Shown here in pieces: positions 53,169-62,972 of a stretch of 64,000 nt of DNA (its first letter is position 1; every line of letters starts with the position of its first letter). A model generated the notes under the pieces. The model made no database searches and had not been told where the DNA came from. It saw only the letters and a program-made list of their open reading frames with translations. A program made the position numbers and the translations under genes. This stretch comes from Phocaeicola plebeius DSM 17135 (lineage in GTDB: Bacteria; Bacteroidota; Bacteroidia; Bacteroidales; Bacteroidaceae), in contig NZ_DS990118.1 of NCBI RefSeq assembly GCF_000187895.1, positions 221,258 to 285,257 of the forward strand, read 5' to 3'.

Positions 53169-54710
53169 TTATTTCGAAGCTATTACTTTATCCAATAAAG
53201 TGGCAAGCTCTTTCACTTTCTCCGGATTCTGTGATGCTACATTTTCTTTTTCCGTCGGGTCTTTTCGTAAATTATACAACTGTGGTTCAGGAGCGTTACC
53301 CAGTTCTGTCTTGGTCCAGAATTCCAATGCAGGTTTATCACTGGGCTGAAGATACTTCCATTCACCCTGAATAATAGCCAGCGTATTGTTCAGATTCTGT
53401 TCCACTACGTATTCACGGTCAGACTGGTCCTTTCCAATCAAAGCCTGCGAACGTGCATGACTGTCGGGGGCCACTCCTTTAGCCAACGGCATTTCCATGA
53501 TTTCCGCCAGCGACGCAAACACGTCAATCTGAGAGAACAAACCCTGTTGCTTGCAAGGCTGCTGAATAGCTGCCGGCCAGCGTACAATAAACGGCACGCG
53601 AGTTCCAGCCTCATACAAGCTGTATTTTCCTCCACGGTAAATACCCATCGGCGTATGTCCGTTCAGCATTTCGCGGGCCTGATCCTGATAACCGTCGTCA
53701 ATCACCGGACCGTTGTCGCTGGTGAAAATAAACAAGGTGTTATCGGCAATGCCCAGACTATCCAGTGTATTCATAATCTCACCAATGGTCCAGTCCAACT
53801 GAAGAATTACATCACCACGAGTACCGAGACCACTCTTTCCGGCAAAACGCGGATGAGGAATGCGCGGCACATGTACATCCTGCGTACCCATATATAAGAA
53901 GAAAGGTTTATCGGTAGACGAACAGATAAAGTTTTTCGCTTTTTCTGTGATGACATCGGCAATTTCCTCATCATTCCACAAGGCAGCCTTACCTCCCGTC
54001 ATCCATCCGATACGAGGTATTCCGTTGATAATGGTATTATTATGTCCCTGACTCGGTTTCAGTTTCACCAGTTCCGGATTTTCTTCACCCGTAGGCCAGT
54101 CGCCCACCTTATGGTCATAGCTGACAGTAATCGGGTCGGAAGGGTCCAAACCGGCAACTCTTCCGTTCTCTACAAATACACAAGGCACACGGTCTACCGT
54201 AGCCGGAATGATAAACTCATAATCAAAACCTATGCTCTGAGTATTCGGCTTAATGAGACCGTTAAAATTAGTTCCCCCGACAGGTCCCAGTCCCAAATGC
54301 CATTTTCCGACTGCACCGGTGTGATAGCCAGCTTCATGGAACACATCGGCCAGTGTGACACATGTAGTATCAATTATCAGTTCAGAATTACCCGGAGCGA
54401 TGCCTGTATTTTCTTTTCTCCACGGATAGCATCCGGTTAACATACCGTAACGCGACGGAGTACTCGTAGCCGAAGTTGCATACGCATTAGTAAACTGTAC
54501 CCCTTGAGCTGCCAGTTTATCAATGTTCGGCGTAGAAATCTTTGTAGCTCCGTAACAACTCAAATCGCCGATACCCAAATCGTCCGAATAAATAAAAATC
54601 ACATTCGGACGCTTCAGGTTAGGAGCTTCCTGTTTCTGCGCCTGACTGCATCCGGTCAGTCCCGCCAATCCGGAAAGGGCAGAAATACAAACTAAAAGGT
54701 CTTGTTTCAT
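53169..54710 (-). CDS. Lipoprotein sulfatase, S1 family
   Basis: A 513-residue sulfatase. Signal with lipobox LTGC (Cys21); metal site NVIFIYSDDLGIGD; serine-type formylglycine motif Ser83-Thr-Pro-Ser-Arg87, which needs the anaerobic maturase; then GAVGKWHLGLG and FIFTSDNGP. It removes sulfate from a glycan in the periplasm or at the surface. The neighbouring HTCS and GH88 suggest a glycosaminoglycan such as chondroitin sulfate. Confidence 0.93.
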   Translation of the reverse strand: MKQDLLVCISALSGLAGLTGCSQAQKQEAPNLKRPNVIFIYSDDLGIGDLSCYGATKISTPNIDKLAAQGVQFTNAYATSATSTPSRYGMLTGCYPWRKENTGIAPGNSELIIDTTCVTLADVFHEAGYHTGAVGKWHLGLGPVGGTNFNGLIKPNTQSIGFDYEFIIPATVDRVPCVFVENGRVAGLDPSDPITVSYDHKVGDWPTGEENPELVKLKPSQGHNNTIINGIPRIGWMTGGKAALWNDEEIADVITEKAKNFICSSTDKPFFLYMGTQDVHVPRIPHPRFAGKSGLGTRGDVILQLDWTIGEIMNTLDSLGIADNTLFIFTSDNGPVIDDGYQDQAREMLNGHTPMGIYRGGKYSLYEAGTRVPFIVRWPAAIQQPCKQQGLFSQIDVFASLAEIMEMPLAKGVAPDSHARSQALIGKDQSDREYVVEQNLNNTLAIIQGEWKYLQPSDKPALEFWTKTELGNAPEPQLYNLRKDPTEKENVASQNPEKVKELATLLDKVIASK

Positions 54711-54740
54711 CTTTTTATATTTAGGTTAGTAAAATACATG

Positions 54741-57700
54741 TTATTCTTCTCCTTGACGATAAGCCATCGGTGTCAACTGATATGCTTTTTTGAACAGCTT
54801 ACTGAAATAACGAGGAGAACTAAATCCCGTCTGATCGGAAATCTGAGTTACATTCAGTTCCGGATTGTTCCGCAAAAGGAAAGCTGCTTTTTTCAACCGT
54901 AGGGTAATAAAAAAGTCGTTTGGTGTCTGTCCGGTTATTGCCTTGATTTTTGCATACATTCTTGTGCGAGAAACTAGCATTTTTTGAGCCAACATATCAA
55001 TGGTAAAGTCAGAATCGTCCAGATATTGTTCAAATACAGCAATCACCTCGTCAAGGAACTCCTTATCCAATGGATTCGTAGCCAACACCGGAGTCTCTAC
55101 TGTAGGCTGTTTGGTGAAATACTCCTGCAATTTAAGACGGTTATTCACCAGATTATTACAACGGAACACCAGCAAACGAGAATCAAAAGGTTTTGTGATA
55201 TAATCATCTGCTCCAATTTTCAGTCCTTCCAGGTTCTGTTCTATTTCCGTACGGGCAGTCAGCAATACAACCGGTATGTGACAGGTATCCAGGTTTCCTT
55301 TCAGTTGCTTCACCAGTTCAATACCCGACATACGCGGCATCAACACATCGCTCAATATAATGTGCGGAGAAGACTCTTCCACCTTTTCCAGTGCATCTTG
55401 CCCATCGACAGCAGTCGTCACCTCATACATTCCCCCAAACAATTCTGCCAGCATTTGGCGAATAGAATCGTTATCCTCCACAATCAGGATATGAGGCCGG
55501 AAACCATCTTTCCCCCCTACGAATGTTTCTTCCGTCGGCAACAGTTCACTTGACAACTCTGTATCCAGCTCTTTCTTCTGTGCGTCAAGAGTCAACTGAC
55601 TGACCATCGCATTTTCTCCTTCTTCAATGATTTCATCTTCTGAATAAAGTTCCTTACCCAACGGAATACGTACAATAAACTTAGTTCCTTTTCCCTGTGC
55701 ACTCTCCACAGAAATTTTGCCATGATGAAGTTCCACAATACCCTTGGTCAAGGCCAGTCCAATACCAGTTCCTACATTAATTTCCGTATCTAATGAACTT
55801 TGATAAAAGCGGTCAAAAATCTTATCGATATCTGCCGGTTGAATACCACTGCCATTGTCTTCTACGGAGAACCAAGCCTCTTCATCGGTTACTCCAACCT
55901 CCATTACAATTTTACCTTGAGAGGGTACATGCTTCACGGCATTCGACAAGAGATTATTAATTACCTTCCGCATCTGTTTCCAATCGAACCATAGCTCAAT
56001 ATCATCTTGTGACTTATGGAATTCCAGATGTATCTGCTTGCTTTCAGCATAAGGCTGGAAAAGCAGGTATGTTTCGTTCAGAAAGTTTACCAGATTCATC
56101 CGGCATACTTTCAGTTTCATTTTGCCCTGTTCCTGCTTACGGAAATCCAGCAACTCACCTATCAACTCCTTCAACTGTACCCCACTCTTATAAGCCAGCA
56201 GCACATTCGAATAAACAGACGGAGAAAGCTGAGAAGTCTGCATCAATTTTTCCAGCTGTCCGATGATAAGGGTAAGCGGAGTACGAAACTCATGTGAGAT
56301 ACTGGTGAAGAAACGTAACTTATTCTGATTCAGACGTTCAATATCCTGCAAATGACGCTGTTCATAAGTCAGCGAAGCCTGTAGCTTTACACGGCTCTGA
56401 TACATCCGCATCAGGTAGTAAACAATTCCTCCTACTAACAAAACATAAAGCAAGAATGCCCAATTCGAAGCATAAAACGGTGGCTTTACCACAATCTCCA
56501 TGCTGATGGGTTTACTTAAACTGTCAGGATTAGACGAACGCACCCACAAAGTATATGTTCCCGGATTTAAGTTTGTATAAGTAATCACAGGCTGTTCCCT
56601 TACTTTGGTCCACTCCTTAGAAAAACCTTCCAAAAGATATTCCATCGACTCCTTGTTCTCAGGGACATAGTTATTAGTGGCAAAATAAATACTGAACATA
56701 TTCTGATTTGCCTGCAAAGTAATTTGTGAAGTATGATTCAATGCGTGTTTCAAAATACCAGAAGCGTCATTAACCCTTATCTCTTTACCATTTACCACCA
56801 AACGGCTCCACATGATGGAATAGGGTTTTGAACCATAGTTCAGACTATCAAGGGCAAACATTACCATCCCTGAAGTGCCTCCTAAAAAGACTTCTTTCTT
56901 TTTTGACAAGAACAAGGCATTCTCGTTCACGGAATATAGCGGGAAACCATTTTCCGATAAATAGTTACGTATAGTTCCCTTCCGATAATCAAAACAAGAG
57001 AATCCCTGATTCGTAATCATCAACAGTTCGTGATGATTTCCCTCACAAACCTTATAAACACAATCTCCGGGAAAGCCGCTATTGGATACATCATAGTTTC
57101 GGAAAGTATTTGTTTTCTGATCCAGACAGTCCAACCCGCTGCCCGAAGTAGAAAACCAGATTTTATTTTCATAGTCACAGAAAATACTGTTCACGTTATT
57201 ATTACTGATACCAGATTCTTCATTACGATATCCATAATGCGTTAACAAATCCGTAGCCAGATTGTAGGAAAAAACCCCTTCACCAGTTACCGCCATCCAT
57301 AAGACTCCATTCTTGTCAAACTCTAAATCAGCTACCATACGAATCAATTTCCCTTCCATATGATTCTGGAACAGCTGACGGCATTTTCCTGTAGTACGCG
57401 AAAACAGGCAGACACCGGCCTGAGTGGCTACCACCAGGCTGTCTTTATAGGGTACAATATCACGTACGATATCCGAAGGAATAGTTTCCTGATCTCCTTC
57501 TATTTTCCGATACACAGTGAAACGTCCGGTTTTTATATCCAGTTTATTGATTCCTCCCAAATGCAATCCCAACCAGATACAGTCTTCTACCTCATCATAC
57601 CAGATTGATTTTACATTATTATGCGAGATACTATTAGCAGCAGACTGATGAGTAAACCACTGAAAAGTTCCTGTTTCCGGATCAAACCGATTCAGTCCAC

Positions 57701-58781
57701 CACCTTCCGTACAAATCCAGATATGCCCCCTTTTGTCCTCAAGCATGTTTCCTACAATCGGACTGCTTAGCCCCTCAGAAGGCTTCTCCCCTTTCCGGAA
57801 AAAACGGTATATCGCATATTCCGGATTAAAATAGTTCACTCCTCCAAAATAAGTTCCTGCCCAGATAGTACCCTGGTCATCCTTTTGCATACACCACACT
57901 GAAGAATGAGTCAATCCATACGAATCCACCCTTTCTCCATAATGTAACAGTCTGCCCGTCACAATGTCCATGCAATCCAATCCAGCTTCTGTTCCTATCC
58001 ATATATTTCCCTTATTGTCTTCTTGAAAACAGCGTACGAAATCGGAAGACAGGGAAGGTTCACCTGATAAAGATGCACGTAAATTACGCATCGTATCATT
58101 GCTGTCAAAAAGGAAAATACCTCCATTCCAGGTCCCGACCCAAATATTACGTGAAGAATCTTCAAAAATAGAAGACACATGCTGCGCACTTACCAGATGT
58201 AGCGCCTCCTGCCCTTCTTTCCAGCGATAAAGACCGTCATGCTCCGTGCCAATCCAAAGGCGCTTGGAAGAATCGAAAAATAAAGATGAAATACTCCCAC
58301 TGGCAGAAGAAAGACGGAAAAAACTATCAAAATTACCAGTTTCTTTATTGTAATGAAAAATCTCATTACCACATGCTATGTACAAGCCTTTATGATAGGT
58401 CATGGCATCCACCTTTCCACTCAACAAAGTGGTAAACCTACGGGTATCCATGTCAAAGCTTGCCACTCCTTCCATACATAACAAATAAAGATGCCCTTCA
58501 CGGTCACCAGTGATACGTAACAAATGGTTTGAAAACAAGCTATACGGATTTTCTTTCTCCAGCCGATAAATCGTAATATCATTCCCATCATAACAGTTCA
58601 ACCCTTCACGTGTACCAATCCATATCAGATTATTTTCGTCCACATAGATATCATTCACAGAGATTTGTGACAGACCATTATCAGTAGAAAGATGCTTGAA
58701 GGTTATATTTTGAGCAGCCAGACGAGAGAATAGTCCGGCTAACGATATCAATAAAAGACAATACAAAAATATTTTTCTCAT
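54741..58781 (-). CDS. Hybrid two-component system regulator (HTCS)
   Basis: A 1346-residue one-protein sensor-regulator from ATG 58781 with a signal peptide. Periplasmic two-bladed propellers (many WIGT and GLSQ-type repeats), a Y_Y_Y domain, one membrane span (about 768-790), HisKA with SHEFRTPLTLI (near 830), an ATPase domain, a receiver (SDVLMPRMSG near 1143) and an AraC-type DNA-binding end (about 1250-1346). It senses oligosaccharides from the target glycan and switches on the locus. Longer reading to 58904 is unlikely. Confidence 0.94.
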   Translation of the reverse strand: MRKIFLYCLLLISLAGLFSRLAAQNITFKHLSTDNGLSQISVNDIYVDENNLIWIGTREGLNCYDGNDITIYRLEKENPYSLFSNHLLRITGDREGHLYLLCMEGVASFDMDTRRFTTLLSGKVDAMTYHKGLYIACGNEIFHYNKETGNFDSFFRLSSASGSISSLFFDSSKRLWIGTEHDGLYRWKEGQEALHLVSAQHVSSIFEDSSRNIWVGTWNGGIFLFDSNDTMRNLRASLSGEPSLSSDFVRCFQEDNKGNIWIGTEAGLDCMDIVTGRLLHYGERVDSYGLTHSSVWCMQKDDQGTIWAGTYFGGVNYFNPEYAIYRFFRKGEKPSEGLSSPIVGNMLEDKRGHIWICTEGGGLNRFDPETGTFQWFTHQSAANSISHNNVKSIWYDEVEDCIWLGLHLGGINKLDIKTGRFTVYRKIEGDQETIPSDIVRDIVPYKDSLVVATQAGVCLFSRTTGKCRQLFQNHMEGKLIRMVADLEFDKNGVLWMAVTGEGVFSYNLATDLLTHYGYRNEESGISNNNVNSIFCDYENKIWFSTSGSGLDCLDQKTNTFRNYDVSNSGFPGDCVYKVCEGNHHELLMITNQGFSCFDYRKGTIRNYLSENGFPLYSVNENALFLSKKKEVFLGGTSGMVMFALDSLNYGSKPYSIMWSRLVVNGKEIRVNDASGILKHALNHTSQITLQANQNMFSIYFATNNYVPENKESMEYLLEGFSKEWTKVREQPVITYTNLNPGTYTLWVRSSNPDSLSKPISMEIVVKPPFYASNWAFLLYVLLVGGIVYYLMRMYQSRVKLQASLTYEQRHLQDIERLNQNKLRFFTSISHEFRTPLTLIIGQLEKLMQTSQLSPSVYSNVLLAYKSGVQLKELIGELLDFRKQEQGKMKLKVCRMNLVNFLNETYLLFQPYAESKQIHLEFHKSQDDIELWFDWKQMRKVINNLLSNAVKHVPSQGKIVMEVGVTDEEAWFSVEDNGSGIQPADIDKIFDRFYQSSLDTEINVGTGIGLALTKGIVELHHGKISVESAQGKGTKFIVRIPLGKELYSEDEIIEEGENAMVSQLTLDAQKKELDTELSSELLPTEETFVGGKDGFRPHILIVEDNDSIRQMLAELFGGMYEVTTAVDGQDALEKVEESSPHIILSDVLMPRMSGIELVKQLKGNLDTCHIPVVLLTARTEIEQNLEGLKIGADDYITKPFDSRLLVFRCNNLVNNRLKLQEYFTKQPTVETPVLATNPLDKEFLDEVIAVFEQYLDDSDFTIDMLAQKMLVSRTRMYAKIKAITGQTPNDFFITLRLKKAAFLLRNNPELNVTQISDQTGFSSPRYFSKLFKKAYQLTPMAYRQGEE

Positions 58782-59124
58782 TTTTCTTAGATTCGTAGAA
58801 GCTATTACCTGCAATATTCGATAAAAATCTTGAAATATACAAGTGCCCCCAATAAAATATACAATATGTATACACCATTTGTACAATTTATGAATATAAA
58901 CCACCCTTAAAACTTTTTTATTTGTCTTCTTGTAAAAACAATTCTGAATATCACTAATAAACTACATCTTTTTACTTATCCCATTTCGTCAAACTGAAAA
59001 TTCACCAAAAATCTGTCTCACAAACAGAATAAGACGCTTTTTGAACAATTTTATCCTATAAGAACCAAGCAATAAGCCTAATTTTGAGAACAAATTCGAA
59101 ACAATCTTTTTTAATACAACCTTT
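58782..59124. promoter_or_regulatory. Divergent HTCS / GH88 control region
   Basis: A 343-bp A/T-rich gap. TAATTTTG (59079-59086) is a -7 match 38 bp before the GH88 gene; no good -33, as expected of an activator-dependent promoter. A TCTGT/ACAGA hairpin lies at about 59011-59027. A binding site for the HTCS is likely here but not identified. Confidence 0.5.
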
Positions 59125-60357
59125 ATGAAGATCAAACAGCACTTAGGATTCATCAGTATGCTGGCCATTGCTTTTACAGCCTGCCAGCAAAAACCGGCGG
59201 AGACAGACAACTTCCTGGAAAATGAAATTAAAAACATCGAAGCTCAACACACTTTACAGACCGACCTGATCGAAAAAAGTGGGAAAATCTTGAACCCTCG
59301 TACTATCGACGAAAAGGGAAATATTGTATATGTACCCATTGATGACTGGACCAGTGGTTTCTTCCCTGGAACAATGTGGCTGGATTATGACCTGACTAAA
59401 AATGAAAAATGGAAAAAACTAGCTGAAAAATATACAGAAGACCTTGACTCTGTGAAATACCTGAAATGGCATCATGACGTAGGTTTCATGATTGGATGCA
59501 GCTATCTGACCGGATATCGTCTGTGCAAGAAGCCGGAATATAAAGATGTTATTGTGACAGCTGCACAATCTCTTTCTACTCGCTTCCGCCCGGTAGCTGG
59601 AGTTATCCAGTCTTGGGATGCCGACAGAGGATGGCAAGGTGAACGCGGATGGGAATGTCCGGTTATCATTGATAATATGATGAACCTGGAACTTTTGTTC
59701 GAAGCTACTCGTCTTTCTGGAGATTCTACATTCTACAAGATTGCAGTCTCACATGCTGACAACACCATGAAGAATCATTTCCGTGCAGACAACAGCTGCT
59801 ACCACGTTGTAGACTATTCTTTGAAAGATGGAAGTGTAAGAAGTCGCCAGACTGCACAAGGTTATGCACATGAATCAGCATGGGCGCGTGGACAAGCATG
59901 GGCTATCTATGGATACACCACTTGCTATCGCTACACACATGACAAGCGCTATTTGGATCAGGCTGAAAAGACATTAAACTTCTACCTGAACGATGCAAAC
60001 CTGCCGAAAGACCTGATTCCTTACTGGGATTTTGATGCTCCGAAAATTCCGAATGAACCAAGAGATGTTTCAGCTGCTGCATGTATTGCCTCAGCATTGT
60101 ACGAAATGGACGGATATTGTCAAGGAAAGAATTATAAAGAACTGGCAGATACTATTGTCAAGAACTTGTCTGGTCCTGACTATAAAGCAAAAGTAGGAGA
60201 AAATGGAAACTTTATCCTGATGCATTCAGTAGGAAGTATCCCTCACGGAGCTGAAATCGATGTACCTCTGAACTATGCAGACTACTATTACGAAGAAGCA
60301 CTAATTCGCAAGAGAAACCTCGAAAGTAATCAGCCGTTCTCTTTCGTAAACGAATAA
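59125..60357 (+). CDS. Unsaturated glucuronyl hydrolase, GH88
   Basis: A 410-residue lipoprotein (lipobox ending at Cys20). Visible: WTSGFFPGTMWLDYDLT, KWHHDVGFMIGCSYLTGY (catalytic aspartate), PVIIDNMMNLELLF (second aspartate), HESAWARGQAWAIYGYT and PHGAEIDVPLNYADYYY. It removes the unsaturated uronic acid left by polysaccharide lyases from chondroitin, hyaluronan or heparin fragments. Followed by a sulfatase 24 bp later. Confidence 0.95.
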   Translation: MKIKQHLGFISMLAIAFTACQQKPAETDNFLENEIKNIEAQHTLQTDLIEKSGKILNPRTIDEKGNIVYVPIDDWTSGFFPGTMWLDYDLTKNEKWKKLAEKYTEDLDSVKYLKWHHDVGFMIGCSYLTGYRLCKKPEYKDVIVTAAQSLSTRFRPVAGVIQSWDADRGWQGERGWECPVIIDNMMNLELLFEATRLSGDSTFYKIAVSHADNTMKNHFRADNSCYHVVDYSLKDGSVRSRQTAQGYAHESAWARGQAWAIYGYTTCYRYTHDKRYLDQAEKTLNFYLNDANLPKDLIPYWDFDAPKIPNEPRDVSAAACIASALYEMDGYCQGKNYKELADTIVKNLSGPDYKAKVGENGNFILMHSVGSIPHGAEIDVPLNYADYYYEEALIRKRNLESNQPFSFVNE

Positions 60358-60381
60358 ACCATAAATAATCAAACATACGCT

Positions 60382-61929
60382 ATGAAGCACCTTCCCTATT
60401 CACTGATAGGGGGAATCGGATTGCTTTCATTGCAAAGTTGTGCCAGCAAGCAGCAAGTTGCTGAACAAGCGTACCCCAATGTCATTTACGTATTTCCAGA
60501 CCAATATCGTAATATGGCAATGGGGTTCTGGCATGAAAATGGATTTAAAGAACACATCCACTTTGCAGCCGATCCGGTACACACCCCCAATATTGACCAA
60601 TTCGCAAAGGAATCGCTAGTTCTGTCTTCGGCTATGAGCAACTGTCCGCTGAGCAGTCCGCACCGAGGATCTCTACTCACCGGGATGTATCCCAACAAAA
60701 GCGGTATTCCTCTGAACTGTAATTCTACACGTCCTATCAGTTCACTCCGTACGGATGTAGAATGCGTTAGCGATGTATTCAGTAAAAACGGTTATGACTG
60801 TGCCTATTTTGGTAAACTACACGCTGATTTCCCGACTCCTAATGATCCGGAGAACCCGGGAGAATATGTAGAAACCAAACGCCCGGTATGGGATGCCTAT
60901 ACACCGAAAGAACGCCGTCATGGGTTTAATTACTGGTATTCTTATGGTACATTCGATGAACATAAGAACCCTCACTATTGGGATACAAACGGAAAGCGTC
61001 ACGACCCGAAAGAGTGGTCTCCACTCCATGAAGCTAAACAAGTCATTTCTTACTTGCGCAATGACAAAAACCAGCGTGACCCCAAGAAACCGTTCTTCAT
61101 TATGGTAGGCATGAATCCTCCTCATAGTCCATATCGTTCTTTGGACGACTGTATGGAGGAAGACTTTAATCTGTATAAAGACCAGCCAATTGACAGTCTG
61201 CTGATTCGTCCCAATGCAGACAAACAGCGAAAAAAGGCTGAGTCTGCCCGTTACTACTTTGCCTCAGTCAGCGGAGTAGACCGTGCTTTCGGACAAATTC
61301 TGGATTGCCTGAAAGAGTTGAAACTCGATAAAAATACAATCGTGGTATTTACCTCCGACCATGGAGAAACCATGTGCAGCCAATTTACAGACGATCCGAA
61401 GAATTCACCCTATGCTGAATCCATGAATGTTCCATTCCTTATCCGCTATCCACAGCATATACGTCCTCGTGTTGACAACTTATTGCTGTCTTCACCAGAC
61501 ATTATGCCTACCCTGCTGGGACTTTGTAACTTGGATAAGGATATTCCAGCAAATGTACAAGGAGGTAATTATGCACCTATTTTCTATGAAGATTCCATAC
61601 AGACTGTCACTCGCCCTACGGGTGCCTTGTATATCCAAAACATGGATGGAGATAAAGATAAAGACAGTAATGTAATCTCTTATTTCCCTCGCTCCAGAGG
61701 AATTAAGACACTGCACTACACATTGGCTTTGTACATTGACAGAGAAAACAAGCTGACAAAAACCCTTTTGTTTGACGATGTCAAAGACCCTTACCAGTTA
61801 CAAAATCTTTCACCGGAAGAACATCCGGAAATCGTAAAAGGACTCTATCAGGAACTGGCCAGACAATTAAAGGAGATTGATGATCCCTGGTATCAGCAAA
61901 AGATACTTTCGGATATTCTTCCTTATTAA
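60382..61929 (+). CDS. Lipoprotein sulfatase, second of the locus
   Basis: A 515-residue sulfatase with a lipobox at Cys20. Metal site NVIYVFPDQYRNM; serine-type motif Ser91-Ser-Pro-His-Arg95 followed by GSLLTGMYP; YFGKLHADF; VVFTSDHGETM. It is in the GH88 operon and probably works on the same glycan. A His replaces the usual Ser or Ala before the Arg. Substrate position cannot be read from sequence alone. Confidence 0.93.
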   Translation: MKHLPYSLIGGIGLLSLQSCASKQQVAEQAYPNVIYVFPDQYRNMAMGFWHENGFKEHIHFAADPVHTPNIDQFAKESLVLSSAMSNCPLSSPHRGSLLTGMYPNKSGIPLNCNSTRPISSLRTDVECVSDVFSKNGYDCAYFGKLHADFPTPNDPENPGEYVETKRPVWDAYTPKERRHGFNYWYSYGTFDEHKNPHYWDTNGKRHDPKEWSPLHEAKQVISYLRNDKNQRDPKKPFFIMVGMNPPHSPYRSLDDCMEEDFNLYKDQPIDSLLIRPNADKQRKKAESARYYFASVSGVDRAFGQILDCLKELKLDKNTIVVFTSDHGETMCSQFTDDPKNSPYAESMNVPFLIRYPQHIRPRVDNLLLSSPDIMPTLLGLCNLDKDIPANVQGGNYAPIFYEDSIQTVTRPTGALYIQNMDGDKDKDSNVISYFPRSRGIKTLHYTLALYIDRENKLTKTLLFDDVKDPYQLQNLSPEEHPEIVKGLYQELARQLKEIDDPWYQQKILSDILPY

Positions 61930-61978
61930 ATTAAAATCCCCGTTTTTCAGAATAATCTTGAGAAACGGGGATTTTGAT

Positions 61979-62752
61979 TTATAGTTGAATAAAACTACTT
62001 TGCAATGCTTTTTTATACTTACTGGAAATAGGCAGCCTTTCTCCATTAAACGGCGGATACATAATGCACTCATCTCCGTCTATCATCGCAAGATGTTGAA
62101 TATTAATAATGTAAGATTTATGTATTTGCACAAACTGAGAAGAAAATCCTAAGATATTCATGGCATTGATAGAAGAACGCATAGCCAGCAATTTCTGGAT
62201 AAATAAAAAGACCTCCCAGCATCTGCGCGAAGCATTAAATTTAAAGTATCCTATTTCAGAAAGACGCAATACACGAATTTCTCCCGTTGGCAGTTGAATA
62301 GAAAACGTCCCCTTACCACTTTCCCCTTCCATTCCACGCATACCATTCACAATATTTACTTCTTCTTTTTTTTCTATTTTTGCCTGTACAAAACGATTTA
62401 TAATCAAATCCAATTCCTTCATATCGAAAGGTTTCAGCAAAAAATCAAAAGCAGCACTCCGTATTGCTTCCAACATATATTGAGGATAAGCTGTATAAAA
62501 AACTACTTTCATATCCCACATAATCACGTCATGGAGCTTATTGACAATCTCATATCCGGGAAGCCCGGGTAATTCCACGTCAATAAAAAGCAAATCAGGA
62601 TGTAAACGCTGAATAAGAGCCAAAGCTCCGGAACTCCCAGGCAGACACCCTACAACTTGAAACAGATTATATGACGCAAGGCTTTTTTCCAATAACTCCC
62701 TATCTTTATCTGAATCCTCTATAATAAATATTTTATATGCCTTTTGCTCCAT
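61979..62752 (-). CDS. LytTR response regulator
   Basis: A 257-residue regulator from ATG 62752: receiver domain (FIIEDSDKDRELL, LLFIDVELPGLPG with the phosphorylated aspartate, FYTAYPQYMLEAI, LLKPFDMKEL) then a LytTR DNA-binding domain (FSSQFVQIHKSYIINIQHL). It is divergent from a TPR lipoprotein that is probably its sensor. A -7 box (TACATTTG, 62785-62778) supports this start over the longer reading to 62803. Confidence 0.92.
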   Translation of the reverse strand: MEQKAYKIFIIEDSDKDRELLEKSLASYNLFQVVGCLPGSSGALALIQRLHPDLLFIDVELPGLPGYEIVNKLHDVIMWDMKVVFYTAYPQYMLEAIRSAAFDFLLKPFDMKELDLIINRFVQAKIEKKEEVNIVNGMRGMEGESGKGTFSIQLPTGEIRVLRLSEIGYFKFNASRRCWEVFLFIQKLLAMRSSINAMNILGFSSQFVQIHKSYIINIQHLAMIDGDECIMYPPFNGERLPISSKYKKALQSSFIQL

Positions 62753-62777
62753 TAAAACTGATTTTTTAAAACTCACA

Positions 62778-62785
62778 CAAATGTA
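62778..62785 (-). promoter_or_regulatory. -7 box for the LytTR regulator
   Basis: TACATTTG on the minus strand, 26 bp before the ATG; a loose TTGG lies 19 bp upstream of it. Confidence 0.5.
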
Positions 62786-62907
62786 GAAAACAATACCAAA
62801 CAATCCAACTTCCCCACTTCTGAAGCAAAGCCTCCAATGTATTTATTTCACCACATTATTCAGAATTATTCGTATTTTATGCACTAAATTAAACACCTAA
62901 ATCAATA

Positions 62908-62941
62908 TTTGTTATATCGTCCATAAAAATTTGTATTTTTG
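62908..62941 (+). promoter_or_regulatory. Candidate promoter of the TPR lipoprotein gene
   Basis: TTTG (62908-62911), 22 bp, TATTTTTG (62934-62941), 31 bp before the ATG. Confidence 0.5.
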
Positions 62942-62972
62942 TCCACAAAATATTAATGTATCCTTGTAAATC

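Noticed and set aside
54984..55553. 189-codon plus-strand frame
   Set aside because: It is opposite the receiver and DNA-binding part of the HTCS gene.
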